In this document: in pieces, positions 1-7,434 of the stretch | How positions within the stretch are numbered: the stretch's first letter is position 1 | Layout of the letters: every line of letters starts with the position of its first letter | Assembly (NCBI GenBank): GCA_017504325.1 | Contig: JAFVRL010000179.1 | Location: 1-12,683, forward strand | Length of the DNA stretch: 12,683 nucleotides | DNA from: Lentisphaeria bacterium | GTDB lineage: Bacteria; Verrucomicrobiota; Lentisphaeria; Victivallales; UBA1829 | Reading direction: 5' to 3' | Position numbers and translations under genes: made by a program | The notes under the pieces: model-generated | Seen by the model: only the letters and a program-made list of their open reading frames with translations | Told to the model about the DNA's origin: nothing | Databases searched by the model: none

Positions 1-1107
1 ATTACCGCCTATCCTCTTATGGATAAAATCGTTATCGACGGGAAACTGGATGAAAAAGACTGGCGTAATGCAGATGTGACTACAAGATTCAAAACTACAA
101 GAACCAATGCCATTGCCAAGTATCAGACTTCTGTGAAAGTTGCCTACGATGCAGATAATATCTATTTTGGGATCGAATGTTTGGAAGATCTCAAAGAAGA
201 TAAACTTTATGTTCTGGACAACAAACATGACGGCCCCGTATGGAACGATAACGGCGTAGAGATCTTTATTAATGACCCCATTCTCGGCGGAGCATACTAT
301 CAATTTATCATCAACAGCAAAGGGGTGGTAACGGATGGTATCGCCAATCCCAGATTTGACAAATCCTATGAATCCGGTGCGGAAGTAAAGACCCGTTTTG
401 TGGAAGGCAAATATATTATGGAAGTAAAGATCCCGGCAAAAAGCATTACAGGAAGTAAGATCACAGCCGGGACTGTTCTCCGGATGAATGTGATGCGCTG
501 CAGAAGACCTGTCAGCGGTGCCGGGGAAAAAGAAAGTTCCACCTGGGGCAGCGGTCAGCCTTACAGCGTGGATACATACCACCCTGTATCTTTTGCCGCC
601 CCCCGTCAGGTGAGTGCCGGAAACCGCACCATTGTGGATACAAGAGCATGGAAGAATGGTTCCTTTGATGAAGTAAATAAGAAGCCCCGTGTGCCGAAAC
701 ACTGGAATCTGCATGGAAGTAAAATCACACCTGCCTCCTGGGCATATTCCAACAATAAAGGCTATGGCGGCGATCTGGAATATCTGCTTCACCCCGGCAG
801 CAAAACAAACTATTTTGTCCGTTTGAGAAGCGGATTTATCATAAGCAACTATACTCTGAAAAAAGGGGAATATACTGTTGTTTACCGGGCAAGAGGGAAA
901 GGTACTCTTCAATTCCGGGTGCTGGCAAACAATACAACTTATACCATCCATAATGAAAAGATCGATACCGAAAACTGGAAAACTTTCCGGTTTACTTTCA
1001 CACCACCTGCCAACAAAAACAGTAAAAAGACCTATCAGGGACTTGTTCTCTGGCCACAGGGCAAGGATAAAAGTTATATTGATGTGGATGATATTTTCCT
1101 GAGGTAA
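1..1107 (+). CDS. C-terminal part of a secreted CBM9-like / probable DUF4838 protein (5' truncated by window)
   Basis: The reading frame is open from base 1 through the first ATG at 19 to the TAA at 1105-1107, and no ribosome binding site precedes that ATG, so this is probably the end of a longer protein. The first residues (ITAYPLMDKIVIDGKLDEKDW) match the point where the CBM9-like module starts in the 1003-aa protein at 8314-11325 (SAYKRTSPIKIDGVLDEKDW). The missing N-terminal part is therefore probably a DUF4838 (GH67-like) region, which is inference. Residues about 5-200 form the CBM9-like/DOMON beta-sandwich, with the family pattern IDGxLDExDW, then VAYDADNIYFGIEC, then DNGVEIFIND and FIINSKG. 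Residues about 210-362 form a second beta-sandwich ending YIDVDDIFLR, resembling the end of the 8314-11325 protein. CBM9-like modules bind sugar chains outside the cell. The next gene begins 47 nt downstream on the same strand, so the two are probably cotranscribed. Confidence 0.8.
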   Translation: MTAYPLMDKIVIDGKLDEKDWRNADVTTRFKTTRTNAIAKYQTSVKVAYDADNIYFGIECLEDLKEDKLYVLDNKHDGPVWNDNGVEIFINDPILGGAYYQFIINSKGVVTDGIANPRFDKSYESGAEVKTRFVEGKYIMEVKIPAKSITGSKITAGTVLRMNVMRCRRPVSGAGEKESSTWGSGQPYSVDTYHPVSFAAPRQVSAGNRTIVDTRAWKNGSFDEVNKKPRVPKHWNLHGSKITPASWAYSNNKGYGGDLEYLLHPGSKTNYFVRLRSGFIISNYTLKKGEYTVVYRARGKGTLQFRVLANNTTYTIHNEKIDTENWKTFRFTFTPPANKNSKKTYQGLVLWPQGKDKSYIDVDDIFLR

Positions 1108-1154
1108 GAAGAAAATATCAGAAATTACCGGTATATCACAGTCAGGAAATAAAC

Positions 1155-2060
1155 ATGAACAGAAAAAATTTTCCCTGTCCGGCTTTGCTTGTCCTTATCT
1201 TTCTTCTGCCCTTTTCCCTTGCGGCAGAAATGAACTTCAAAGACCGTTTTGAGTGGAAAGACAAAAAAGTAAAGCGGATCGGTAAAGAGATCGAATATGT
1301 CTCCTGCGAATTTACCAGTCCCCGACTGATCAAATGTTCCGCAGTCAGGATCGATCTTTCCGCCCCCGGAGTGCGTTTCAAAACAACCCCCCGTTCAGAA
1401 AAATGGGGAGAAAAAATGCGGGATTTTCCTCAATATACCATCCGCACCGACCGGAAGACCTGCCGGAAATTTATGGAGGAAAATATAAAGAAGGGAGAAA
1501 ATATGGTTCTTGCCGTCAACAGTTCCCCCTGGTCCCCGTGGCAGAAACCCTGGAACCATCCTTATGCCGACCGGACAGGCTTGATCATCTCTGACGGAGT
1601 GCTTGTGTCTCCGGTTTTCAGGAGTTATCCCTCTTTTGCCGTGGATGAAAAAGGAAAATGTTTCTTCAGGATATTCAGGGAAAAGGATGATCTGTCCAAA
1701 ATCCGTCATGCGGTTTCCGGTTTCGGCTATGTATTGAAAAACGATCAGGTATCCGGTAAAGACAATGGCAGACTTGCTCCCCGTACCGGTTACGGCTTGT
1801 CCTCCTGCGGCAGATACCTTATTCTTTTTGTCTGTGACGGCAGACAGAAAGAGTACAGCATGGGCTGTTCCACCTATGAAACAGGGGAATTTCTCCAATA
1901 TTTCGGTGCTTCAGAAGGTCTCAACATGGATGGGGGAGGCTCCACCACTCTTCTTGTACACGATGGGAAAGATATCCTTAAACTCAACTCCCACAGCAAC
2001 GGGGCAGAACGCAGTGTCGGCGGAGCTTTGGGAATCATCGTAGATAAGAACATAAAATAA
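1155..2060 (+). CDS. Secreted phosphodiester glycosidase family protein (NAGPA/DUF2233 domain)
   Basis: A 301-aa protein with a signal peptide (charged MNRKNF, hydrophobic core, likely cleavage near residue 24 after SLAA). The rest matches the NAGPA family (PF09992, formerly DUF2233). Visible signatures are NSSPW near residue 123, RTGLIISDG, RTGYGLSSCGRYLILFVCDG, the hallmark NMDGGGSTTL with N257 and D259, and the terminal NGAERSVGGALGIIV. The mammalian relative removes GlcNAc from a phosphodiester on mannose-6-phosphate. Bacterial relatives are thought to act on sugar-1-phosphodiesters in wall or capsular polymers. The substrate here is unknown. The start at 1155 is supported by AGGA at 1144-1147 with 7-nt spacing and by the signal peptide directly after it. 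It lies 47 nt behind the CBM9-like gene and ends at the convergent terminator 2188-2230. Confidence 0.9.
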   Translation: MNRKNFPCPALLVLIFLLPFSLAAEMNFKDRFEWKDKKVKRIGKEIEYVSCEFTSPRLIKCSAVRIDLSAPGVRFKTTPRSEKWGEKMRDFPQYTIRTDRKTCRKFMEENIKKGENMVLAVNSSPWSPWQKPWNHPYADRTGLIISDGVLVSPVFRSYPSFAVDEKGKCFFRIFREKDDLSKIRHAVSGFGYVLKNDQVSGKDNGRLAPRTGYGLSSCGRYLILFVCDGRQKEYSMGCSTYETGEFLQYFGASEGLNMDGGGSTTLLVHDGKDILKLNSHSNGAERSVGGALGIIVDKNIK

Positions 2061-2187
2061 GGATCTTACCGGGATAAGGAAAAAGGTATTTCCGATGCGG
2101 AAACAGTTGCCGGGAACTTTGAATCCATAAAAATCCGGCGGAAGTCTGATATTCCCGGATCGTTTATCCCAGGTTAAAAAAGAGTTT
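2061..2187. other. Non-coding gap before the convergent terminator
   Basis: About 127 nt lie between the NAGPA gene stop and the hairpin. I see no convincing ORF, RNA gene or promoter in it. It could be a 3' UTR or decayed sequence. Confidence 0.4.
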
Positions 2188-2230
2188 AAAAATAATATGA
2201 GAGACTTCCCGGGTCTCTCATATTATTTTT
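2188..2230. terminator. Bidirectional Rho-independent terminator between convergent genes
   Basis: A perfect 18-bp inverted repeat: arm 2188-2205 (core ATATGAGAGAC) pairs with 2213-2230 (GTCTCTCATAT) around a 7-nt loop. The outer ends of the arms are A-rich on the left and T-rich on the right, so a transcript in either direction gets a GC-containing hairpin followed by a U run. If one T is bulged, pairing extends further into TTTAAA. It sits 12 nt after the stop of the beta-helix gene on the - strand and 127 nt after the NAGPA gene on the + strand, so it can end both operons. Confidence 0.88.
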
Positions 2231-2241
2231 TAAATACCGGC

Positions 2242-4659
2242 TTATTCTTCAATAAGTTCCATTTTTATATCACTCAACCGGATCTTTGCTTTCGTTCCGG
2301 CATAGATATAAATATACCCTCTTTCCCGGGGTTTGAATTCCGCCACAAAACTGTATTCTTTCGGCTCAGCGGTCACCTGATAAGGTCCGTAATTGGGGGG
2401 ACGGCGTTTATGGGAGGCTTTCCCCATGGTGGTGCTGAAATAGACCGTTACAGGCCCGGTACCGGACATGGTAAGAGTACATTTGATCTTACCGCCTGCG
2501 GCAGGAAGCTGCAGGTACTGCCACAAAAGTGTGGTAAATTCAATATGATTGCGGTGATCTTCCGTTGTGACGAGGGCGGCATTGCGTCCGCCCCAGTCAT
2601 TGGGGAAGAGTTCGGAAGTAATGATATAATCTCTTCTGGGCTTGCTTACAAGCCGGAAATCCCCGTTGCGGACGATGGGGCGTTTAGGAAGGATCTTATT
2701 GTAATTGTATTTACCTTCCTCCCCTTTATTCACCAGCAGATAAGCGGGATGAGTGGCAAACATCTGGGGAATGGGGGCACCCAGACGCAGGAAGAGTTTG
2801 GAGGCATTGAATTTTACGCCCCAGATCTCGAATTTATCCGGATTTTTCCGTTTGGCGATCAGAAGTTTGCTGTCCTGAAGGCGTTTTGCTTCTTTCACAA
2901 CATTTCCTTCAGGATCGATGAGAGCAACATCCGATTCTTCTCTTCTCACGCCGCCGGCTTCCACCTGAACAAACTTCACCCCTTTGGGTACGGCAAAGTA
3001 GAGAGTACCGTTACACCCCAGTATATAGAACTTGTTGTCGCAGGAAAATGCCTGACCGGGAGTATTGGCAGTGGCAATAATGGTCTGATTTTTGGCGTCG
3101 ATGACAAAGCGGTGGATACCGGTTTCCTTTGCATCCAGCACATATTTCTTTGTTTCCTCATAGGGTACTTCGATCACTTCCGTACGGGGAGGGATCCTGG
3201 GGGAATACATGGTGATCTTTACAGGCTTTTTATTGAATTTATGCACAGCCTTGTAAGTAAACTCAATGGTGGTCTTTGTGCCTTTTTTCGCATAGACCAG
3301 ATATTCTGTACTTTCACGGAAACGGACGGTATTGAGGATCCTTGTTCCTTTTGCAAAAGCAGGAACAAGATTTTTGAGTACAGGAGATTTGACCTTGAAA
3401 GCCTTTGCCACGGGATCGGGCGCACTCTTTTTGATAAATTTTTCACAGTCAAATTTTGTTACTTTCCCTTTGGAATCTTTCACAACCACATTTTTTACAA
3501 TGGGGTCGATAAGAGCATTTCCATATTTGCTCAAAAAGATAATGGGATCAAGTTTTTTATCATCAATGACTGTAAGATTGCTGATTTCGATACCATGGAT
3601 ATCTTTTTCAGAGTCACTGGCAAGTGTAACTGCATTATAACGGGCTGCCCGGTTGTCAATGATACAATCTTTCAGAATGACTTTCACGTTTTTAAGAGTA
3701 TGTTCACCCATGGAAAAAGAGGTGATTTTATTTCCAATAAGGCGGCAGCCGACAATTTCGATCTTACCGGGTTTTTCCGTATTGCCTTTTCCGGTATAGC
3801 CGATAATCAGACCGCCATTAAGGTTGTTGCTGATAAGGCAGTTGCGGAATGTGGCAGTAATGGGAAGATGGGAGTTGTTGGAAAAATAGACCCCGGTAAG
3901 TCTGTTATTGGAAAATTCGCAATCTTCAAATACCACATTCTGCAGACCCACGCCGTCGGTATAGTTGGGTTCAAGGTCAAGACCGCATTCCGGAGCGGTT
4001 CCTATGGTATCATTGAATTTACAGTTCTTCACATAAAGATTCTGTACGCCTGTAATACTGATGCCCTGACGGTGGTGGTTGATGCAGTTCAAATCTTTAA
4101 GAACGACATTTTTACAGCTTTTGCTGCCCACATAGACCCCGTCACCGCCGCTGTCCCGCATGGTGATATTTTCCACGGTGACGCCGTCGCAGTTCCAGAT
4201 ATTGACAGTATGACGCCATTCGGCATGCTTATACTGTTTGGGATCCTGATAATCTTTTTTGTTCATGATAAAAAGGACATTGCCTTTTCCGGTAAGACGC
4301 ACATTCTTCTGTGTATTGATGTCAAAAAGGGCATCATAAACGCCTTTGAAAGCACCCTTTTTTGCACGGATAACGACACCGTCTTCAAAAATGATATGCA
4401 CATTGGAGGGTACTTTGACAGACTCCACGATCCAATCGCTTTTCATCTTTTCCACAATAACTTTTTTTGCACCGGAATTGAGCGCACTTTGCAGTGCTTT
4501 TGTGGAATCTTCGGCATCAAAGCCCCACCAGGAAGCCTTTGCTTCTGTGATTTTCCCTGCTTTCACAAGGGCGATCTTCTTTGCATCCACAGCGGCAAAT
4601 GCCGGGATGATACTTGCAGTAAAAAGTGTTACAGCAAGCAGGGAAATACTTTTTTTCAT
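2242..4659 (-). CDS. Secreted right-handed parallel beta-helix protein, pectate-lyase-like
   Basis: An 805-aa exported protein. The signal peptide is residues 1-22 (MKKSISLLAV..., cleavage AFA/AVDA). Residues about 45-95 show the usual entry to a right-handed beta-helix (DSTKALQSALNSGAKKVIV, then SNVHIIFEDGVVI). Residues about 100-400 are degenerate helix coils: VNIWNCDGVTVENITMRD, GDGVYVGSKSCKNVVLKDL, ISITGVQNLYVKNCKF, VVFEDCEFSNNRLTGVYF. Such folds occur in pectate lyases, polygalacturonases and other polysaccharide lyases or hydrolases. I cannot pick out the catalytic residues or the substrate. Residues about 690-805 form a beta-sandwich ending RLSDIKMELIEE, similar to the ends of the two CBM9-like proteins. 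The start is supported by AGGAG in AAAGGAGAAAACAATG. It lies 40 nt after a pseudopilin gene with no terminator between, so it is probably in that operon. The gene contains no TTA, CTA or TCA sense codons in frame, which leaves an open frame on the other strand. Confidence 0.88.
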   Translation of the reverse strand: MKKSISLLAVTLFTASIIPAFAAVDAKKIALVKAGKITEAKASWWGFDAEDSTKALQSALNSGAKKVIVEKMKSDWIVESVKVPSNVHIIFEDGVVIRAKKGAFKGVYDALFDINTQKNVRLTGKGNVLFIMNKKDYQDPKQYKHAEWRHTVNIWNCDGVTVENITMRDSGGDGVYVGSKSCKNVVLKDLNCINHHRQGISITGVQNLYVKNCKFNDTIGTAPECGLDLEPNYTDGVGLQNVVFEDCEFSNNRLTGVYFSNNSHLPITATFRNCLISNNLNGGLIIGYTGKGNTEKPGKIEIVGCRLIGNKITSFSMGEHTLKNVKVILKDCIIDNRAARYNAVTLASDSEKDIHGIEISNLTVIDDKKLDPIIFLSKYGNALIDPIVKNVVVKDSKGKVTKFDCEKFIKKSAPDPVAKAFKVKSPVLKNLVPAFAKGTRILNTVRFRESTEYLVYAKKGTKTTIEFTYKAVHKFNKKPVKITMYSPRIPPRTEVIEVPYEETKKYVLDAKETGIHRFVIDAKNQTIIATANTPGQAFSCDNKFYILGCNGTLYFAVPKGVKFVQVEAGGVRREESDVALIDPEGNVVKEAKRLQDSKLLIAKRKNPDKFEIWGVKFNASKLFLRLGAPIPQMFATHPAYLLVNKGEEGKYNYNKILPKRPIVRNGDFRLVSKPRRDYIITSELFPNDWGGRNAALVTTEDHRNHIEFTTLLWQYLQLPAAGGKIKCTLTMSGTGPVTVYFSTTMGKASHKRRPPNYGPYQVTAEPKEYSFVAEFKPRERGYIYIYAGTKAKIRLSDIKMELIEE

Positions 4660-4699
4660 TGTTTTCTCCTTTGTTTATAATGATATATTTCTGTTACTT

Positions 4700-5476
4700 T
4701 TATTTCTTTTTGGGGTCTCCATTGAAGGGCCACTGTTGTCTGGTGTAAGGATATTCATACTTGAAAGAACGGACACTGTATTTCACTGCCTTGGCGTTGG
4801 GTTCATAGGCACTGTGATAAACAACATTGATATCCCTTCTCTGCACAAGTTGGGCGTGTCCGTCAGCAAAAAGGAAATTCAGTGCCTTGTCCCTGGGATG
4901 ACGGGGAATAAAATTACGGACATTTCCATAATCCAGAGAATCTCCGAACCAGGCAAGCTGGGAGGGCGTCCGGGGCGTACCCAGACGGAAAAATCCGGAA
5001 GGACAGGCAACGATCCCCTTTACATAACTATTATTCTGTACCGGCATATAAGTTGCTGTGGCATTTTTATAATCATCATGTTTCGGATCAGGGGCAGAAG
5101 GACACCATACGATCCCCTTGCCCCATTTTCCGGAAGTTGTGGAGTCAGGAATATACCCGAGATAAGCAGCTTTGCCTCCGCCTTTGGGGGGTTTTGAAAG
5201 AAAATAAGGCCAGATATTTGTCATATTTTTGGAATCCACACCATTTCTGTCATAACGGTGAGGTACTTCATAATTTACCACCCAGTCCTTGAAATCTGTC
5301 CCGTAAGAAACAAGACACAATCCCAGCTGCTTGCAGTTATTGGTACATTGTACTGCCTTTGCCGTTTCCCTTGCTCTCTGCAATGCGGGAAGGAGCATCC
5401 CGGCAAGAATGGCAATGATGGCGATAACGACCAGTAATTCAATAAGGGTGAATTTTTTACGCAGCATAACACACAT
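4700..5476 (-). CDS. Pseudopilin-like protein with prepilin-type N-terminus (1)
   Basis: A 258-aa protein whose N-terminus is a type IV / type II secretion prepilin signal: MCVMLRKK, then [20 protein letters not shown] as the single membrane helix. F9 would be +1 and E13 the conserved +5 Glu. The usual Gly at -1 is replaced by Lys. After the helix come a Cys-containing globular region ([16 protein letters not shown]) and [11 protein letters not shown] at about residues 201-211. This resembles the H-X9-DG domain of prepilin-processing-associated proteins, but the preceding His (H193) is 11 residues before the DG rather than 9. Such proteins are abundant in Lentisphaerota and Planctomycetota and their individual roles are unknown. 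The start at 5476 is set by GGAGG 6 nt upstream. An internal ATG at codon 4 is possible. The beta-helix gene follows 40 nt downstream. Confidence 0.88.
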   Translation of the reverse strand: MCVMLRKKFTLIELLVVIAIIAILAGMLLPALQRARETAKAVQCTNNCKQLGLCLVSYGTDFKDWVVNYEVPHRYDRNGVDSKNMTNIWPYFLSKPPKGGGKAAYLGYIPDSTTSGKWGKGIVWCPSAPDPKHDDYKNATATYMPVQNNSYVKGIVACPSGFFRLGTPRTPSQLAWFGDSLDYGNVRNFIPRHPRDKALNFLFADGHAQLVQRRDINVVYHSAYEPNAKAVKYSVRSFKYEYPYTRQQWPFNGDPKKK

Positions 5477-5490
5477 TACATACCTCCTTT
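5474..5490 (-). promoter_or_regulatory. Strong Shine-Dalgarno leader shared by two pseudopilin genes (copy 1)
   Basis: On the - strand this reads AAAGGAGGTATGTAATG, where the final ATG is the start codon. The identical 17 nt occur at 6334-6350 before the next pseudopilin gene. An extra ATG lies directly behind the SD and is followed at once by TAA overlapping the true start (ATGTAATG). The SD sits too close for that ATG to be the main start. Confidence 0.75.
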
Positions 5491-5556
5491 TTTAAATCCT
5501 TCTGCTATGTTTTTTGTATTGAAAATTTTTTATATTTCTTTCTGTCAGGAAAAATG

Positions 5557-6336
5557 TCACCACTTCAGATAACGGAAGGGGTATCTGTCAAGATTAGCCC
5601 CTCCTATTGAACCTGTTACCCACATTCCGGGATTGGCAAGACCTGTTTTTTCCTGATTGTCCTGCTTGGAAAGAGTAAGAAAATTTCCCATTACTTTCCC
5701 GGGAACAGCTTCCACATGCTGATCAACAAAGACCATTACAGAGGTCTTCCTGTGGGGAAAGGCTGGTCTGCTGGAATAAATTTCCGCATCAGAAGCCCAA
5801 TAAAGCAATGTCTGCCCCTTGATAATGGAAGAAGGACGGAAAAAGTTACAGGATCCGCCGGAAGCAAGCGGGCCATTGGAATAAACATAACGCTGCAATG
5901 CTATGTCTCTTTTATTATTACCATATAATCTGCCATCGCCCAGACTGTCATTGATCCCGGTGGAACACCAGTAATCCTGCCCGAAAACATTTCCTGTAAG
6001 GGGACATTTCAAAATACTGGATTCCACTTTATTGTTATTTCCCGGCTGTTTCACGTACCCCAGATCCCGGAGAAAACGCTGATAAAGATAATTATTTCCG
6101 TATGTTGCATGAGGAGTATAAGGACAATAAGCCCCGATACTCCACTCCTTGTAATCATCAGCATAAAGCATAAGGATCATCCCAACCTGTTTCTTTTTAC
6201 TTTTACAGGAGGTGGCAGTCGCCATATCCTTTGCCCGTTTCAATGCCGGAAGAAGCATCCCGGCAAGAATGGCGATGATGGCAATAACAACGAGAAGTTC
6301 TATAAGGGTGAATTTTTTACGCCGCAAGGCACTCAT
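5557..6336 (-). CDS. Pseudopilin-like protein with prepilin-type N-terminus (2)
   Basis: A 259-aa protein: MSALRRKK followed by the prepilin helix [20 protein letters not shown], with F9 as +1 and E13 as +5 and Lys instead of Gly at -1. The globular part has the pattern [22 protein letters not shown], shared in outline with the other two pseudopilins, and a degenerate H-X9-DG motif in which H195 is followed by nine residues and D205-Q206-H207. The Gly of DG is replaced by Gln. The protein is probably anchored in the inner membrane by its N-terminal helix or assembled into a pseudopilus; which of these is inference. The start is set by the SD GGAGG in the 17-nt leader. An 80-nt AT-rich gap separates it from the next pseudopilin gene on the - strand, with no terminator visible. 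Confidence 0.88.
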   Translation of the reverse strand: MSALRRKKFTLIELLVVIAIIAILAGMLLPALKRAKDMATATSCKSKKKQVGMILMLYADDYKEWSIGAYCPYTPHATYGNNYLYQRFLRDLGYVKQPGNNNKVESSILKCPLTGNVFGQDYWCSTGINDSLGDGRLYGNNKRDIALQRYVYSNGPLASGGSCNFFRPSSIIKGQTLLYWASDAEIYSSRPAFPHRKTSVMVFVDQHVEAVPGKVMGNFLTLSKQDNQEKTGLANPGMWVTGSIGGANLDRYPFRYLKW

Positions 6337-6350
6337 TACATACCTCCTTT
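6334..6350 (-). promoter_or_regulatory. Strong Shine-Dalgarno leader shared by two pseudopilin genes (copy 2)
   Basis: The same AAAGGAGGTATGTAATG as at 5474-5490, read on the - strand. It fixes the start codon at 6336. Identity extends exactly over SD, spacer and start codon and stops on both sides, while the coding sequences just after differ. Confidence 0.75.
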
Positions 6351-6362
6351 GTGTTCGTTTTT

Positions 6363-6391
6363 ATTTTATTTATTGTTCTTTTATTTTTCAA
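6363..6391 (-). promoter_or_regulatory. Candidate sigma-70-type promoter of the pseudopilin gene at 6336
   Basis: On the - strand TTGAAA (6386-6391) and TAAAAT (6363-6368) are separated by 17 nt, giving a leader of roughly 20 nt before the start codon. Just upstream, AAAAATTTT (6390-6398) and AAAATTTTT (6410-6418) form an inverted repeat in very AT-rich DNA, which could be an UP-like element or protein site. In such AT-rich sequence, chance matches are common. Confidence 0.45.
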
Positions 6392-6468
6392 AAATTTTAT
6401 TTCAAGCTCAAAATTTTTCTTTTTTACTTCACATAATGATTATGCGACATAAAAAACCGGATAATCTA

Positions 6469-6577
6469 TTCCAGTCCCGCAGCGACGACAGAAACACAGC
6501 ACCATGTTCACCATGGCAATCTCTGTTCCAGTCCCGGAGGGACGATAAGAACACAGCCCCGGGTTTCAACCCGGGGG
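6469..6577 (+). repeat. Two REP-like palindromic repeats downstream of the transposase (copies A and B)
   Basis: Two copies start at 6469 and 6526, 57 nt apart, each beginning TTCCAGTCCCG. Copy B has hairpin GTCCCGGAGGGAC (6531-6543), a spacer ending AACACAGC, then a near-perfect palindrome CCCCGGGTTTCAACCCGGGG (6557-6576). Copy A has the decayed first hairpin GTCCCGCAGCGAC, the spacer GAAACACAGC, and CCATG-TTCAC-CATGG in place of the second palindrome: still a hairpin, but a different sequence. The same pair of palindromes, in opposite orientation, occurs in the 132-bp array on the other side of the transposase. Confidence 0.85.
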
Positions 6578-6599
6578 TTACGGTTCTCTCATGTTTCAA

Positions 6600-6620
6600 G
6601 TCCTGTAAGGACGCAGGAAA
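6600..6620 (+). repeat. REP-like hairpin abutting the 3' end of the transposase gene (copy C)
   Basis: GTCCTGTAAGGAC (6600-6612) is a 5-bp stem with a GTA loop, followed by GCAGGAAA. It ends 18 nt outside the transposase stop codon. The mirror-image partner, GCCCCACAGGGGC followed by GCAGGAAAAA on the - strand, lies directly before the transposase start. The gene is thus enclosed by inverted hairpin-plus-GCAGGAAA ends. Confidence 0.75.
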
Positions 6621-6630
6621 ATCAATCCCG

Positions 6631-7077
6631 CTACAGATATTTCTTATCATATTCTATACCATATTTGTCTAAAAAAATGACAAGTTCCTCACGGAAATCC
6701 CTCTTTTTATGATGGCTCTCCTGATTCCGGATATATTCTACTACAACATCCTTTTCCAATGGATTTACGGAAAACGCTCCATAACCGCTTTGCCAGAAAA
6801 AATCGGCACATTCCGGAAACGTAGATTTTATCCAGGCAGAAGATTTTGCTTTCAGAATTTTCAAAAGTTCACTCAATGAATGATCTCTGGACAAAACACA
6901 CAAAATATGGACATGATCCTCCATTCCTCCGATTTGCACAGGAGAACAATTCAACTCATTACATATCCCTCCCAGATATTGCCATAATCTGGGACGGATA
7001 GTATATCCGAGAAGAGGTTCCCGGTTTTTTGTTGAAAATACCAAATGTGTATAAACAAGAGAATGTGTACTTCCCAT
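6631..7077 (-). mobile_element. tnpA: IS200/RAYT-type Y1 transposase (tnpA-like), intact
   Basis: A 148-aa protein of the Y1_Tnp family (PF01797, COG1943), full length for the IS200 class. The HUH motif is H55-V-H57 within GGMEDHVHILC. The catalytic tyrosine is Y115 in VVVEYIRNQESHHKK, with Q119 in the usual place. FWQSGYGAFSV and the C-terminal YGIEYDKKYL are typical of the family. These enzymes cut and join single-stranded DNA at hairpins. Domesticated relatives (RAYTs) mobilise REP palindromes. No tnpB-like gene is present. The start at 7077 is supported by AGGA 8-12 nt upstream, and that SD lies inside the first unit of the 132-bp repeat. Inverted hairpins bound the gene on both sides. 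Whether it is an autonomous insertion sequence or a RAYT serving REP elements cannot be decided from one locus. Confidence 0.9.
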
Positions 7078-7397
7078 ATTCTTTTTCCTGCGCCCCTGTG
7101 GGGCTTTTTCCTTTTGTTCAATCCTTTCCCCGGGTTGAAACCCGGGGCTGGATTCCTGTCGTCCCTACGGGACTTTATTTATCTCTTTTCTTCCTGTATT
7201 TTTCACGCAATTCTTTTTCCTGCGCCTCTGTGGGGCTTTTTCCTTTTGTTCAATCCTTTCCCCGGGTTGAAATCCGGGGCTGGATTCCTGTCGTCCCTAC
7301 GGGACTTTATTTATCTCTTTTCTTCCTGTATTTTTCACGCAATTCTTTTTCCGGCACCCCTGTGGGGCTTTTTCCTTTTGTTCAATCCTTTCCCCGA
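7078..7397 (-). repeat. Tandem array of a 132-bp REP-bearing unit (2.4 copies)
   Basis: Unit 1 is 7078-7209, unit 2 is 7210-7341, and partial unit 3 is 7342 to about 7397, where it diverges. Units 1 and 2 differ at 2 of 132 positions by my reading. On the - strand each unit holds three inverted repeats in order: GTCCCGTAGGGAC followed by GACAGGAA, then CCCCGGGTTTCAACCCGGGG, then GCCCCACAGGGGC followed by GCAGGAAAAAGAAT. Unit 1 stops exactly at the transposase start codon and supplies its SD. The two changes in unit 2 convert pairs to G-U type pairs and do not break the stems. Because 132 is a multiple of 3, open frames run through the array on the + strand; these are artefacts. Confidence 0.9.
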
Positions 7398-7434
7398 GTT
7401 TGATCGGCTTTCCGGATCCCATTTACTCTCCGGC

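Noticed and set aside
19..21. ATG at 19 as a true start of the first gene
   Set aside because: The frame is open to base 1, no SD precedes it, and alignment with the 1003-aa protein places this point inside a larger protein.
2197..4680. An 827-codon open frame on the + strand opposite the beta-helix gene
   Set aside because: It is in the complementary register of the beta-helix gene and exists because that gene avoids TTA, CTA and TCA. The - strand protein has a signal peptide, SD and beta-helix repeats; the + frame has none and is oddly rich in Phe, His and Cys.
6469..7397. CRISPR array
   Set aside because: Spacing is irregular (57 and 132 nt), repeat copies are long with internal hairpins, there are no unique spacers of 25-40 nt and no cas genes nearby.
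7401..7434. Hairpin CCGGA...TCCGG as a terminator for pseudopilin 3
   Set aside because: The stem is only 5 bp with a 12-nt loop and no T run follows it on the - strand.
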